Of a stretch of 64,000 nucleotides of DNA, positions 24,766-34,659 are shown piece after piece. The DNA is from Thalassobium sp. (GTDB lineage: Bacteria; Pseudomonadota; Gammaproteobacteria; Pseudomonadales; Oceanobacteraceae): contig NVUW01000002.1 in assembly GCA_002733205.1 (NCBI GenBank), positions 620,001 to 684,000 on the forward strand, in the 5' to 3' direction. The translations under genes were made by a program, and so were the position numbers. Below the pieces are notes generated by a model. The model ran no database searches, was not told the origin of the DNA, and was given only the letters and a program-made list of their open reading frames with translations. Numbering within the stretch: the first letter of the stretch is position 1; each line of letters opens with the position of its first letter.

Positions 24766-27261
24766 ATGCATTTAGGCACCGTCCTGAAGAAGCCCGGCCT
24801 GTACGCGCTGAGCGCGTTAAGCTGCGCCTTATTAACAGGCTGCAATGACGACAAGAGCAATGCAAGCCATTCCTACGATGCACAGATTACTTACACCGCC
24901 CATGGTGTGCCGCATATTGAAGCCAGGGACTATCCCAGTCTGGGTTACGGTATCGGTTATGCGCAGGCCAGAGAAAACCTCTGCACCTTGTCCGAACAGC
25001 TGCTGAAACTGAAGTCACAGAAATCCGAATACTTCGGTGCCGGTAGCGGCAACGCGAACCTGCTGTCGGATCTGGGCTACAAAGCCATGGATTATCCGGC
25101 TGAAGCCGCCCAGCTGTACAGTGGTTTATCAGCAACGACCCAAGGGCTGCTGCAGGGCTATGCCGCTGGTTTTAACCGCTCGCTGAATGAGCGTGCCGGT
25201 CCGCAGGAATATCCGTCGCCGTGTCGCGGTGCCGACTGGGTCACCAGCATTACAGCGCAGGATCTGCTGGCTTATCAGCTGGATCTGGCCGGGCTGTCGA
25301 GTGCACGTAACTTCCTGCCAGCGATGGCTGCGGCACAGCCGCCGGTAGCAACGGTTGCTGCGGTCGACAGTGCACAACTGGATGCCGGTCATGTTTTTAC
25401 CTCTGAAGGCATTGGCAGTAATGGTTGGGCGCTGGGCAGCGATCGTGTTGATGGTGCCAGCTCTGCGCTGTTAGGAAACCCTCACTTCCCGTGGGATGGC
25501 GAGCTGCGTTTTTACCAACAGCATCTGACCATTCCCGGTGAGCTGGATGTTAACGGCGTGGGCATGGTGGGTCTGCCAGCGGTGGTGATCGGTTACAACC
25601 AGAATCTGGGCTGGACGCACACCGTGTCGCAGTCGAAGCGCTTTACCCTGTATCAGCTGCAGCTCGATCCGGCCGATCCGCTGCGCTACAAGTTTGATGG
25701 CGAATACCGCGAGCTCAGCAGCAAAACCGTTACGGTAAAAGTGAAGCAGGGCGACGGCTCGCTGGTGGATGTACCGCACACGCTGTACTTCAGCCACTTC
25801 GGGCCGATGGTGAACCTGGCGTCACTGTCTCCGGCACTGGGCTGGACAACCAGTTCGGCCGTTACCTTCCGCGATGCCAACGCCGGTAACACCCGCATGC
25901 TGGAACAGTGGATGGCGATGAATAAAGCCAAAACCCGTGATGAATTCTTCCAGGCCTTTGCCGACCATCAGGGCATCCCGTGGGTAAATACCCTGATGAT
26001 TGCCGATGACGGCACGGCCTCTTATATCGACGGCACTCAGGTACCGCAGCTCAGCCCGCAGGCTGAAGCTTACTGGGGTGTGGCTTCCAAGAGCCCGCAG
26101 TTAGCACCGATCTGGCAGGATGGCGCTGGCAGTGTGCTGTTGCCGGGTACCAGTTCGCTGTATGAGTGGGTCGACACGGGCGATGCCGGTGCGCCGGGTC
26201 TGGTGCCGTTCAGCAAGGCGCCACAGGTTACGCGCAGCGACTATGTATACAACGCCAACAGCAGCCACTGGCTGACCAACGTGGCTGAACCTCTGACCGG
26301 CTACAGCCTGATGTACGGTCCTGAGCAGATTGTGCGCAGCCCGCGTACCCGCTACAACGCCCAGCTGATCAGCGATATGTCGGGAACCGGTCTGGCCGGT
26401 GCTGATAACCGCTTTACCCTGGGTGAACTGGAAACCGTGCTGACCCATAATGGCTCGCTGTTTGCCGGTGATTTCCGCAATGAACTGGTAACCCGCTGTA
26501 CCAACCACAACAGTATTCAGGTAAGCGGTTCGGCGTTTGATTTAACCGCCGCCTGTACCGCGCTGGCCAACTGGGATGGTAAGTACAACCTGAACAGCAC
26601 CGGTGCGCAGGTGATGCGTGAATTCCTCGCGGCTTTCCGTGTTTCCGGCCACCGTGATTTGTCTGACAGCCTGTTCGCCGTACCTTTCAGTGCCCAGCAG
26701 CCGGCCACTACGCCATCGGGTCTGGTGGCAATTGACGCCGGTGATGTGGATAACGACCCGGTACTGCAGGCACTGGCCGCGGCGGCGAAACGCCTGACCG
26801 ATGCTGGTATCGCGCTGGATGCGACGCTGGGTTCGGTGCAGTACGTGATTAAAGCAGAGGGCAAAGATCCGATTGCGATTACCGGTGCTAACTCGTATGA
26901 AGGCGTATTCAATATGGCTTCCAGTGCCGTGCCATCACGCTCAACCTCTGAGCTGGCAACCAATCTGGTGGGCAGCAAACGCGCCGATTCGCCGCTGGTA
27001 TCACTGGATGAAGACGGCAATGGTGCGACCGAGCGTTACCGCATTAACTACGGCTCCAGCTTTGTGATGGCACTGCAATACGGTGATAACGGCCCTGAGG
27101 CAGAAATGTTCCTGAGCTACGGTCAGTCACATGATCCTGAGTCCGAATTTTTCACCGACCAGACGCTGAACTACAGCAACCTGCAATGGCGTCCGATGCT
27201 GTTTAAAGCGGCGGATATTAAAGCGCAGGCGGTGGAGACGCTGCAGTTAAAAGGTAAGTAA
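24766..27261 (+). CDS. Penicillin acylase-family lipoprotein (Ntn-hydrolase; possible acyl-homoserine-lactone acylase)
   Basis: An 831-residue N-terminal-nucleophile hydrolase that should self-cleave into alpha and beta chains. The predicted beta-chain nucleophile is Ser218 in GSNGWALGS, typical of the aculeacin/PvdQ/AHL acylase branch. The N-terminus after the ATG at 24766 (GAGG upstream) has a lipobox LTGC, so the enzyme is probably tethered to a membrane, which is unusual: PvdQ-type enzymes are normally soluble periplasmic proteins. Domains: alpha chain about 30-210, beta chain 218-831. Substrate could be an acylated signal, a lipopeptide or an antibiotic; sequence alone does not decide. 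A terminator follows. Confidence 0.9.
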   Translation: MHLGTVLKKPGLYALSALSCALLTGCNDDKSNASHSYDAQITYTAHGVPHIEARDYPSLGYGIGYAQARENLCTLSEQLLKLKSQKSEYFGAGSGNANLLSDLGYKAMDYPAEAAQLYSGLSATTQGLLQGYAAGFNRSLNERAGPQEYPSPCRGADWVTSITAQDLLAYQLDLAGLSSARNFLPAMAAAQPPVATVAAVDSAQLDAGHVFTSEGIGSNGWALGSDRVDGASSALLGNPHFPWDGELRFYQQHLTIPGELDVNGVGMVGLPAVVIGYNQNLGWTHTVSQSKRFTLYQLQLDPADPLRYKFDGEYRELSSKTVTVKVKQGDGSLVDVPHTLYFSHFGPMVNLASLSPALGWTTSSAVTFRDANAGNTRMLEQWMAMNKAKTRDEFFQAFADHQGIPWVNTLMIADDGTASYIDGTQVPQLSPQAEAYWGVASKSPQLAPIWQDGAGSVLLPGTSSLYEWVDTGDAGAPGLVPFSKAPQVTRSDYVYNANSSHWLTNVAEPLTGYSLMYGPEQIVRSPRTRYNAQLISDMSGTGLAGADNRFTLGELETVLTHNGSLFAGDFRNELVTRCTNHNSIQVSGSAFDLTAACTALANWDGKYNLNSTGAQVMREFLAAFRVSGHRDLSDSLFAVPFSAQQPATTPSGLVAIDAGDVDNDPVLQALAAAAKRLTDAGIALDATLGSVQYVIKAEGKDPIAITGANSYEGVFNMASSAVPSRSTSELATNLVGSKRADSPLVSLDEDGNGATERYRINYGSSFVMALQYGDNGPEAEMFLSYGQSHDPESEFFTDQTLNYSNLQWRPMLFKAADIKAQAVETLQLKGK

Positions 27262-27280
27262 TTACCGGGTTAAGATAAAT

Positions 27281-27313
27281 AAAAAGCCCTGCGTTACACG
27301 CGGGGCTTTTTTT
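27281..27313. terminator. Rho-independent terminator after the acylase gene
   Basis: AAAGCCCTGCG / CGCGGGGCTTT stem with T-run after it and A-run before it. Confidence 0.88.
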
Positions 27314-27340
27314 ATGCGGGATTAAAAAGGAATAATAAAT

Positions 27341-27798
27341 ACCGTTCGCCCTGAGCTTGTCGAAGGGTATGTATGAACATAAATAAACCTGCAGCCCTTC
27401 GACACGCTCGTGCCTCGCTGCTCAGGATGAACGGCGTTGATATAACGCGCTGTTGGCTCTGATAAAACACCGTTCGCCCTGAGCTTGTCGAAGGGTGTGT
27501 ATGGGGAATAAATAAACCTGCAGTCCTTCGACACACTCGTACCTCGCTGCTCAGGATGAGCTGAGTTGATATAACGCGCTGTGGCTCTGATAAAGCATCG
27601 TTCGCCCTGAGCTTGTCGAAGGGTGTGTATGAGCATAAATAAACCTGCAGTCCTTCGACACGCTCGTGCCTCGCGGCTCAGGATGAGCGGAGTTGATATA
27701 ACGCGCCGGTGGCTCTGATCAAGCACCGTTCGCCCTGAGCTTGTCGAAGGGTGTGTATGGGAATAAATAAACCTGCAGTCCTTCGATGAGCTCAGGAC
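27341..27798. repeat. Tandem array of a 128-bp REP unit, 3.6 copies
   Basis: Units begin at 27341, 27469, 27597 and 27725, exactly 128 bp apart, each opening with CGTTCGCCCTGAGCTTGTCG and containing an inverted partner CCTTCGACACGCTCGTGCC half a unit later. The last copy is cut short. It fills most of the 556-bp gap between the acylase and SulP genes; no gene is seen there. Confidence 0.95.
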
Positions 27799-27817
27799 GT
27801 AGTCAGATTAAATCAAA

Positions 27818-29572
27818 TTACACTAGCTGCTCTGCGTCACCGGCAGTGCGGTCAGTCTGCCCGCTGTTCAACGGCAACGCCGCCTGCAGGCTGGGATAAA
27901 ACCCCAACACATTATCCTGTGGTTTGAGCCCGGAACGCGCGAGGGTTTTCAGCGGCTGAAACTGCAAATCGGCGATGCGTACTTCGGTATTGTGTTTGGC
28001 GCTGGCGTTGAGAAATTTCAGCAAGGCGGCCAAGCCACCGGCATCTATCACGGGGACGGCATCCATATACAGAATCACGGCTTTTTTATCGCGGGTATGA
28101 GCGGTTAATTCTGAAAAAATCCGGTCGGCGGCGGCAAAAAACAGCGGGCCATTAATTTTGTATACCGCCCAGCCTGCAGGCAGTGGATTACTGATTAATT
28201 TACTGTTGTCGCTGATATCGCTGACTTTGGTCATTTCGGAAATATCGCGCATAAATAACAGTGAGGCGAGGACGATACCGACGCCGATGGCGATCACCAT
28301 ATCAAACAGTACGGTCAGGCTCAGACAGGTTGCCAATACTATAATGTCGCCTCTGGGCGCGGTGCGGAAAAAGTGCAGTACCTTATCGGCTTCGCTGATA
28401 TTCCACGCCACCAGTAATAACAGCGCGGCCATCGAGGCCATGGGTAAGTGCGCCAGCACCGGTGCCAGTACCAGCAAGCCGGCCATCACTACCAGTGCAT
28501 GAATCATGGCGGCGATGGGCGTTTGCGCACCAGCACGGAAATTAGCGGCCGAGCGGGCAATAGCCGCAGTTGCGGTAATTCCGCCAAAAAATGGCACCAC
28601 AATATTGCCGATGCCCTGACCTAATAGTTCGCTGTTAGCGCTGTGGCGGGTATTGGTCATACCGTCGAGCACCACGGCGCAAAGCAGGGATTCAATGGCG
28701 CCGAGCATGGCAATAGAAAAGGCAGCGGGCAGTAATAACTGCAGCAGCGACCAGGACAAACCAATCGGCTGGCCGTCGGCACCGGGCTGTTCCCATGGCC
28801 AGAAAAATTCCGGCAATATCGGCGGAATACCGGCTCCAACTGAACCATCTGGCAATAAATAACTGAAACGACTGCCAATGGTATCCACTTCGTGGCCTTG
28901 TAAACCCAGCAGCCAGGCGGCGAATACACCGATTAACAGTGCCGGAATATGCGGTGGCAGGCTGCTGATTTTTTTCCACAGCAACAGCGTGGCAAAGGTC
29001 GCGAGGCCAACGGTCAGGCTGGCACCATCAAAAGCGGGTAATGCCTGCGTCAGGGTATGGATTTTTCCGACATAGGTTTCCGGGTATTGAATAGTCAGCC
29101 CGAAAAAATCTTTTAATTGCAGGGTGGCAATTACAATAGCGATGCCGGAGGTAAACCCCAGCGTCACCGATTCAGGTATGTATTCAATAAAACGGCCGAG
29201 ACGGGCAAAGGCCATGGCGATCAGAATCAGCCCTGACAGTAATGTTGCCAGCAGCAATCCCCCCAGCCCGAATTTCTCCGCAATAGGATAAAGAATCACT
29301 ACAAAGGCGGCGGTGGGGCCGGAAATGCTGAAACGTGAGCCGCCGGTTAGGGCAATAATAAAACCGGCAATCATGGCGGTGTATAAACCGTATTGCGGTG
29401 CTACCCCACTGGCAATGGCCAGCGCCATCGACAGCGGAATGGCGATAATGCCGACGGTGATGCCGGCAATAATATCTTTGCCAAAACGTTGTGCGGTGTA
29501 GGGTGATTCTTTCAGGGATTCGCGCAGGGCATTGGCGATGCGCAGGGAAAATAAATGAGCGCGGTGCGGCAT
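27818..29572 (-). CDS. SulP family inorganic anion transporter with STAS domain
   Basis: A 584-residue membrane transporter. The N-terminal SulP core (about residues 30-430, 12-14 helices) begins with DIIAGITVGIIAIPLSMALAIASGV, the family signature; a C-terminal STAS domain (about 455-560) contains KAVILYMDAVPVIDAGGLAALL, where Asp replaces the residue often phosphorylated in anti-sigma antagonists. Family members move sulfate, bicarbonate or C4-dicarboxylates. No carbonic anhydrase gene is adjacent to support bicarbonate, so the substrate is open. ATG 29572 with GGGAG upstream. Monocistronic, its 3' end lies beside the REP array. Confidence 0.92.
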   Translation of the reverse strand: MPHRAHLFSLRIANALRESLKESPYTAQRFGKDIIAGITVGIIAIPLSMALAIASGVAPQYGLYTAMIAGFIIALTGGSRFSISGPTAAFVVILYPIAEKFGLGGLLLATLLSGLILIAMAFARLGRFIEYIPESVTLGFTSGIAIVIATLQLKDFFGLTIQYPETYVGKIHTLTQALPAFDGASLTVGLATFATLLLWKKISSLPPHIPALLIGVFAAWLLGLQGHEVDTIGSRFSYLLPDGSVGAGIPPILPEFFWPWEQPGADGQPIGLSWSLLQLLLPAAFSIAMLGAIESLLCAVVLDGMTNTRHSANSELLGQGIGNIVVPFFGGITATAAIARSAANFRAGAQTPIAAMIHALVVMAGLLVLAPVLAHLPMASMAALLLLVAWNISEADKVLHFFRTAPRGDIIVLATCLSLTVLFDMVIAIGVGIVLASLLFMRDISEMTKVSDISDNSKLISNPLPAGWAVYKINGPLFFAAADRIFSELTAHTRDKKAVILYMDAVPVIDAGGLAALLKFLNASAKHNTEVRIADLQFQPLKTLARSGLKPQDNVLGFYPSLQAALPLNSGQTDRTAGDAEQLV

Positions 29573-29691
29573 TCAGGGACTCCCGGCAGGAGATAAGAGG
29601 GCGGCACTATACCACAAAGAGTGGGGTTTTTGTTGGGCGCAGGGCTGTGAAAAAGGTCAGGAAAAGAGTTGGGATAAGAAGGGGGGCGGGA

Positions 29692-30003
29692 TTAAGGCTG
29701 TGTTATCAGTGCATCGTCAGGCAGTTTTTGCGGTTGCGTAATGCGTACGCGCTTATGGCGGTTCAGCTCGCCGCTGATAATTTGTACGGCGCTTTTGCTG
29801 ACACCAAACTGTTTGGCGAGAAATTTAATCAGCTCGCTGTTGGCTTTGCCTTCAACCGGCGGCGCCTGAATGCGGACTTTCAGGGCATCGCCGTGTAAAC
29901 CGCAGAATTCGCTTTTAGACGCTTTGGGCTGCAGGTGGCAGACGAGGAGTAAATCCCCGTCTGTCCATTGGTAGTGCTCTGCAGAATGTGAAGGGAGTGT
30001 CAC
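29692..30003 (-). CDS. yggU: DUF167 family protein YggU
   Basis: A 103-residue DUF167 protein: [48 protein letters not shown] is the family core, with the conserved GKAN motif. Its function is unknown; homologues are soluble. The GTG start (30003) overlaps the TGA stop of yggT (GTGA), so the two are coupled. Order proC-yggT-yggU is conserved across gammaproteobacteria. Confidence 0.93.
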   Translation of the reverse strand: MTLPSHSAEHYQWTDGDLLLVCHLQPKASKSEFCGLHGDALKVRIQAPPVEGKANSELIKFLAKQFGVSKSAVQIISGELNRHKRVRITQPQKLPDDALITQP

Positions 30004-30587
30004 AGGCCGATGATCAGTCCGCGCGGAATCTGCAGCATTTGCACCAGCGGGCCAAGCACCATGATTTCAACCACTTTAATTGCCAGAAATACCAGAATCG
30101 GTGACAGGTCGAGGCCACCCATATCCGGCATCATTTTGCGGATAGGGCGCACCACCGGTTCGAGAATCTGATTAATCAGAATCAGAGCCGGGTTGTAAGA
30201 GCCCGGTGCAATCCAGGAGGCAACCACCGTCACCACCAGGCCCCAGAAGTAAATATTCAGCACCAGCGCAAACAAGCCGACCGGTGCCCATAACAGAATA
30301 TTGGCCCAGGGCAGGTCATAACCGGCGAACAGGAATATCGCGGCAAACAACAGTGCCTGAACGATATAGGCCAGCACCAGTGACGCCACATCCAGGCCGG
30401 CAAAACCAGGAATAATACGGCGCAGTGGAATTAATACCGGATTGGTGGCTTTGACCAGAAACTGCGAAATCGGGTTGTAAAAATCGGCATGAACCAGCTG
30501 CAATAAAAAACGCAGAATAATAATAAACAGCGCCATGCTGCCGATGGTATTAATCAGTAACAGTCCGACCTGAGAAAACGGTGACAT
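30000..30587 (-). CDS. yggT: YggT family membrane protein
   Basis: A 195-residue inner-membrane protein with two YGGT repeats ([25 protein letters not shown] at about 38-62 and [20 protein letters not shown] at about 137-156), each preceded by hydrophobic helices. The family is linked to cation-stress tolerance and membrane or septum organisation in some bacteria, but the mechanism is unresolved. It lies between proC (118 bp upstream) and yggU. Confidence 0.93.
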   Translation of the reverse strand: MSPFSQVGLLLINTIGSMALFIIILRFLLQLVHADFYNPISQFLVKATNPVLIPLRRIIPGFAGLDVASLVLAYIVQALLFAAIFLFAGYDLPWANILLWAPVGLFALVLNIYFWGLVVTVVASWIAPGSYNPALILINQILEPVVRPIRKMMPDMGGLDLSPILVFLAIKVVEIMVLGPLVQMLQIPRGLIIGL

Positions 30588-30705
30588 GATAACTCCGAAT
30601 GTGTGTTTAACCGCTGACCGCCGTTTTCCGGCCGTCAGCCTTTAACATATAGGCGCCTCAATACCTTTTCCAGCCCCCGGGCGGAAAACGGATACGCCCT
30701 GACGT

Positions 30706-31524
30706 TTATTTACCCAGCTGTTCGCTCAGTTCGGCGGCACGGTCGCTGGCGGCTTTTAACGCCGCATCGACGATATCGCGTATATGAGCGGCTTCAAAGG
30801 TGGCAATCGCGCGCTCGGTGGTGCCACCCGGAGAAGTCACACGGCGGCGCAGTTCGGCCGGGCCAACATCGGATTGCATCGCCATCTGGCCAGCGCCCAG
30901 TGCGGTTTGCAGGGTCAGTTTGGTCGCCGTCTGTTCGCTCAGACCAAGTTTCTTACCGGCTTCGATCATGGCTTCCATCAGCAGGAAATAATACGCCGGG
31001 CCACTGCCGGATACGGCGGTGACGGCATCAATCTCGGCTTCGGTTTTTACCCACACGGTCAGGCCAACGGCGCGCAGCAGGGAATCAGCCTGGTTGCGCT
31101 GATCAAGGCTGACATCTTTGCTGCCCAGCAGACCGGTTGCGCCCAGCCCCAGCAGAGATGGTGTATTGGGCATACAGCGGACAATGGCGCGGCAGCTGCT
31201 CCAGCGAGCCAGGCTGTCCATATTGATACCGGCGGCAATGGAGATCAGCAGTGGCTGGCGTTTTTCCAGCGTTGCCTGCAGCGGTTCCAGCACCTCTTTC
31301 ATCATCTGCGGTTTAACCGCCATGATCACCACGTCGGCTTTGGCAATGGCATCGAGGTTGTCGGCATGGGTGGCTATGCCAAATTCCGCTTCCAGCTTGC
31401 TGCGCTGCTCAGCGCCGGGGTCGGAAACATGAATCAGGCTGGCTTTGGTTTCACCCTGTTTAATCAGGCCGCCAATAATGCTGGAGGCCATGTTGCCGCC
31501 ACCGATAAATGCAATTTGAGTCAT
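30706..31524 (-). CDS. proC: Pyrroline-5-carboxylate reductase
   Basis: Last step of proline synthesis: NAD(P)H-dependent reduction of 1-pyrroline-5-carboxylate. 272 aa, normal length. The dinucleotide-binding loop FIGGGNMASSIIGGL is at residues 6-20, MPNTPSLLGLGATGL in the middle, and the C-terminal signature SGSGPAYYFLLMEAMIEAG followed by DVGPAELRRRVTSPGGTT. It is part of the yggS-proC-yggT-yggU row, downstream of yggS by 105 bp. Confidence 0.97.
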   Translation of the reverse strand: MTQIAFIGGGNMASSIIGGLIKQGETKASLIHVSDPGAEQRSKLEAEFGIATHADNLDAIAKADVVIMAVKPQMMKEVLEPLQATLEKRQPLLISIAAGINMDSLARWSSCRAIVRCMPNTPSLLGLGATGLLGSKDVSLDQRNQADSLLRAVGLTVWVKTEAEIDAVTAVSGSGPAYYFLLMEAMIEAGKKLGLSEQTATKLTLQTALGAGQMAMQSDVGPAELRRRVTSPGGTTERAIATFEAAHIRDIVDAALKAASDRAAELSEQLGK

Positions 31525-31629
31525 GCTGGTTCCTTCTTGTGTAAAAGTCGCAGATCCGGGACGGGCCCTGAATCTGCATTCATTCTGGCTGATTCTGCGC
31601 AGTTTGCCGTCTGTTGCGGCATTGCGGTA

Positions 31630-32343
31630 TCAGTTGTTGGGTGGATTGTTGGATGGATAGTCGCGGGCACCAAAAATATCGGTGCCGATGCGGATCTCGG
31701 TACTGCCACAGGCGATGGCCAGCTCCAGATCGCCGGACATACCCATTGAGAGCGTATCCATTGCCGGAAATTCCGCCGCCAGTTGCTGATACAGTGCCTG
31801 CATGGCCTGCAGCTGTGTGCTCAGGCGTTGTTCGTCGCCGGTCGCTTCCGGAATGCACATCAGGCCGCGCAGGCACAGATTGGGCAATTCGCTGACCAGA
31901 GTGCAGAGGGCGTGCGCTTCAGCGGGCAGCACTCCGGCTTTTTGCTCTTCGGCAGAAATGTTCACCTGCACCAGCACGTTCAGTGCCTTCATGTCCGCTG
32001 GACGCTGCTCGCTCAGGCGGCGGGCAATTTTCTCACGGTCAACGGTCTCTACCCACTGGAAGTGTTCGGCCACGGGACGTGTTTTGTTCGACTGCAGTGG
32101 GCCGATAAAATGCCATTCGATATCGTGCAGATGGGTCAGGGCGGTGATTTTATCCATGCCATCCTGCAGATAATTTTCACCAAAGCTGCGCTGGCCGAGT
32201 GCATAGACAGCTTCGACCATGGTCGCGGGCTTGGTCTTACTGACCGCAAGCAGGCGTACACTCTGGCTGGAGCGGTTGCTTTGTGTACAGGCTTGCTGCA
32301 AACGTTGCAGCACATGCTGGTAATTCAGTTCAAGAGTAGACAT
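31630..32343 (-). CDS. yggS: PLP-binding homeostasis protein YggS
   Basis: Fold-type III pyridoxal-phosphate carrier (PLPBP family) that maintains vitamin B6 and amino acid balance. The PLP lysine is in LLAVSKTKPATMV (about residue 36) and the phosphate-binding end is LSMGMSGDLELAIACGSTEIRIGTDIFG. The ATG at 32343 gives 237 residues, matching the family; the open frame starts earlier with TTG, without a ribosome site. It is divergent from pilT, as in Pseudomonas. Confidence 0.95.
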   Translation of the reverse strand: MSTLELNYQHVLQRLQQACTQSNRSSQSVRLLAVSKTKPATMVEAVYALGQRSFGENYLQDGMDKITALTHLHDIEWHFIGPLQSNKTRPVAEHFQWVETVDREKIARRLSEQRPADMKALNVLVQVNISAEEQKAGVLPAEAHALCTLVSELPNLCLRGLMCIPEATGDEQRLSTQLQAMQALYQQLAAEFPAMDTLSMGMSGDLELAIACGSTEIRIGTDIFGARDYPSNNPPNN

Positions 32344-32470
32344 TTCAGGGGCTTGGTTTATCTTTTTGACCTGCAACCCATTCCGGGTTGGTGAATCCTG
32401 ATAATATAGAAGCTTGTCGGCTGGCGCACCCTTCGCCGGGCCAGCCAGTTAAAAATAACGAGGAGTGGCT

Positions 32471-33505
32471 ATGGATATTACTGAACTGCTTGCCTTCAGT
32501 GCCAAACAAGGCGCGTCGGATCTGCATTTATCGGCAGGTTTGCCGCCCATGATCCGGGTTGATGGTGATGTGCGCCGTATCAACCTGCCAGCACTGGGGC
32601 ATAAAGAAGTTCATAGCCTGGTGTATGACATCATGAACGATAAGCAGCGTAAGGATTTTGAAGAATTCCTTGAGACTGACTTCTCGTTTGAGGTGCCGGG
32701 TGTGGCGCGTTTCCGGGTGAACGCCTTTAACCATAACCGCGGTGCCGGTGCGGTATTCCGTACCATTCCATCAAAAGTACTGACCATGGACCAGCTGGGC
32801 ATGGGGCAGGTATTTAAAGATCTGGCCAAAATTCCACGCGGTATTGTATTGGTTACCGGCCCGACCGGTTCCGGTAAATCGACCACGTTGGCGGCAATGG
32901 TCGACTTTATTAACGAAACCAAATACGACCACATTCTTACCGTGGAAGACCCGATCGAATTCGTACACGAATCAAAAAAATCGCTGGTTAACCAACGGGA
33001 AGTTCACCGTGACACCTTAGGCTTTAACGAAGCCCTGCGTTCGGCCCTGCGTGAAGACCCGGACGTTATTCTGGTGGGCGAATTGCGTGACCTGGAAACC
33101 ATCCGTCTGGCGCTGACCGCGGCTGAAACCGGCCACATTGTATTTGGCACCCTGCACACCAGCTCAGCGGCGAAAACCATTGACCGTATTGTTGACGTAT
33201 TCCCGGCCGAAGAAAAATCGATGGTACGTTCCATGCTGTCGGAATCGTTGCAGGGCGTTATCTCTCAGACGCTGCTGAAGAAAAGCGGCGGTGGCCGTGT
33301 TGCTGCGCACGAAATTATGGTCGGTACGCCTGCCATCCGAAACCTGATCCGTGAAGATAAAATTGCGCAGATGTATTCAGCCATTCAGACCGGTTCTGCT
33401 TATGGTATGCAGACCATGGATCAGTGCCTGCAGAACTTGCTCAGCAAGGGGCTGATCAGCCGGGATGTGGCGCGCGAAAAAGCCAAGATTCCGGATAATT
33501 TCTGA
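32471..33505 (+). CDS. pilT: Type IV pilus retraction ATPase PilT
   Basis: Hexameric ATPase that depolymerises type IV pili for twitching. 344 aa, equal to the Pseudomonas protein. Walker A GPTGSGKST at residues 130-138, Asp box and Walker B in ALREDPDVILVGELRDLETI, His box TGHIVFGTLHTSSAAKTIDRI, and the C-terminal AIRNLIREDKI motif needed for retraction. ATG 32471 sits five bases after AGGAG; the in-frame GTG at 32465 overlaps that box. A GGCTGGC/GCCAGCC hairpin (32419-32446) lies in its leader. Confidence 0.98.
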   Translation: MDITELLAFSAKQGASDLHLSAGLPPMIRVDGDVRRINLPALGHKEVHSLVYDIMNDKQRKDFEEFLETDFSFEVPGVARFRVNAFNHNRGAGAVFRTIPSKVLTMDQLGMGQVFKDLAKIPRGIVLVTGPTGSGKSTTLAAMVDFINETKYDHILTVEDPIEFVHESKKSLVNQREVHRDTLGFNEALRSALREDPDVILVGELRDLETIRLALTAAETGHIVFGTLHTSSAAKTIDRIVDVFPAEEKSMVRSMLSESLQGVISQTLLKKSGGGRVAAHEIMVGTPAIRNLIREDKIAQMYSAIQTGSAYGMQTMDQCLQNLLSKGLISRDVAREKAKIPDNF

Positions 33506-33516
33506 GGTAACTGACT

Positions 33517-34632
33517 ATGGCAATGGATAAGTTTTTACGCCTGATGGTGGAAAAAGGTGCCTCGGATCTGTTTATTACCGCCGGGGTTCCGCCTTCCATG
33601 AAGGTGAACGGAAAAATTATGCCATTAACCAAAAATCCACTCAGTGCGGAGCAAACGCGCGAAGTGGTGCTGGGGTTAATGAACAGCAAACAACAGGACG
33701 AATTTGAGGAGAAAAAAGAACTCAACTTCGCCATTAATGCCAGCGGTATCGGCCGTTTCCGCGCCAGTGCTTTTTACCAGCGCAACGTCTCCGGTATGGT
33801 ACTGCGCCGTATTGAAACGCGTATCCCAAGCGTTGATCAGCTGGGCCTGCCGGATGTGATTAAAGAATTATCCATGGCCAAGCGCGGGCTTATTTTGTTT
33901 GTCGGTGCCACCGGGGCGGGTAAATCGACCTCGCTGGCCTCGATGATTGGTCACCGCAATAAAAACAGTAAGGGCCATATTCTCAGTATTGAAGATCCGA
34001 TCGAATTTATTCACCAGCACGATGGCTGCATTATTACCCAGCGTGAAGTGGGTCTGGATACCGAGAGTTTTGATACCGCACTGAAAAACTGTCTGCGTCA
34101 GGCACCGGATGTGATCATGATTGGTGAGGTGCGTTCTGCCGAAACCATGCAGCACGCCATTACCTTCGCGGAAACCGGTCACCTGTGTCTGGCCACACTG
34201 CACGCCAACAACGCTAACCAAGCGCTGGAGCGGGTGATTCACTTCTTCCCGCCGGATCGTCACAACCAGGTGTGGATGGATTTATCGCTGAACCTGCGCG
34301 CGATTGTGGCCCAGCAATTAATTGCCACGCCGGACGGCCGTTCGCGCCGGGCCGTGGTGGAAGTTCTGATGAATACACCGCTGGCTTCGGATCTGATCCG
34401 TAAAGGTGAGGTTCATGAGCTGAAACCGCTGATGGCCAAATCCAACGAGCTGGGCATGCAAACCTACGACCAGGCGTTGTATGCGTTGTATGAACAGGGC
34501 GAAATCACCTATGAAGACGCCATTGCTCACGCCGACTCACCTAACGACCTGCGTCTGATGATTAAACTCGGCTCCGAAGCCGATGCCGATCATCTGGATG
34601 GGGCAACACGCAATCTGCGATTGCAGGACTGA
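33517..34632 (+). CDS. pilU: Type IV pilus accessory retraction ATPase PilU
   Basis: PilT-like ATPase that assists retraction under load. 371 aa. Walker A GATGAGKST at 130-138, Walker B region APDVIMIGEVRSAETM, His box TGHLCLATLHANNANQALERVIHFF. Start ATG 33517 lies 11 bases after the pilT stop, with GAGG upstream; a second ATG two codons later is possible. A terminator follows the gene, so pilT-pilU form a closed transcription unit. Confidence 0.96.
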   Translation: MAMDKFLRLMVEKGASDLFITAGVPPSMKVNGKIMPLTKNPLSAEQTREVVLGLMNSKQQDEFEEKKELNFAINASGIGRFRASAFYQRNVSGMVLRRIETRIPSVDQLGLPDVIKELSMAKRGLILFVGATGAGKSTSLASMIGHRNKNSKGHILSIEDPIEFIHQHDGCIITQREVGLDTESFDTALKNCLRQAPDVIMIGEVRSAETMQHAITFAETGHLCLATLHANNANQALERVIHFFPPDRHNQVWMDLSLNLRAIVAQQLIATPDGRSRRAVVEVLMNTPLASDLIRKGEVHELKPLMAKSNELGMQTYDQALYALYEQGEITYEDAIAHADSPNDLRLMIKLGSEADADHLDGATRNLRLQD

Positions 34633-34659
34633 TGCGTCACATTGCTGCTGTGTAAACCA

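Noticed and set aside
27322..27726. 134-codon frame with internal 43-residue repeats, like a repeat protein
   Set aside because: Reads straight through the 128-bp REP array; the repeats are those of the non-coding element and the frame recurs in other array copies.
27341..27798. Possible CRISPR array
   Set aside because: The unit is 128 bp and almost fully conserved across its length, without unique spacers, and no cas gene is present; it is a tandem REP array.
30784..31749. 321-codon open frame on the plus strand
   Set aside because: Antisense to proC and yggS, both firmly identified; low-complexity Gly/His/Gln translation typical of a shadow frame.
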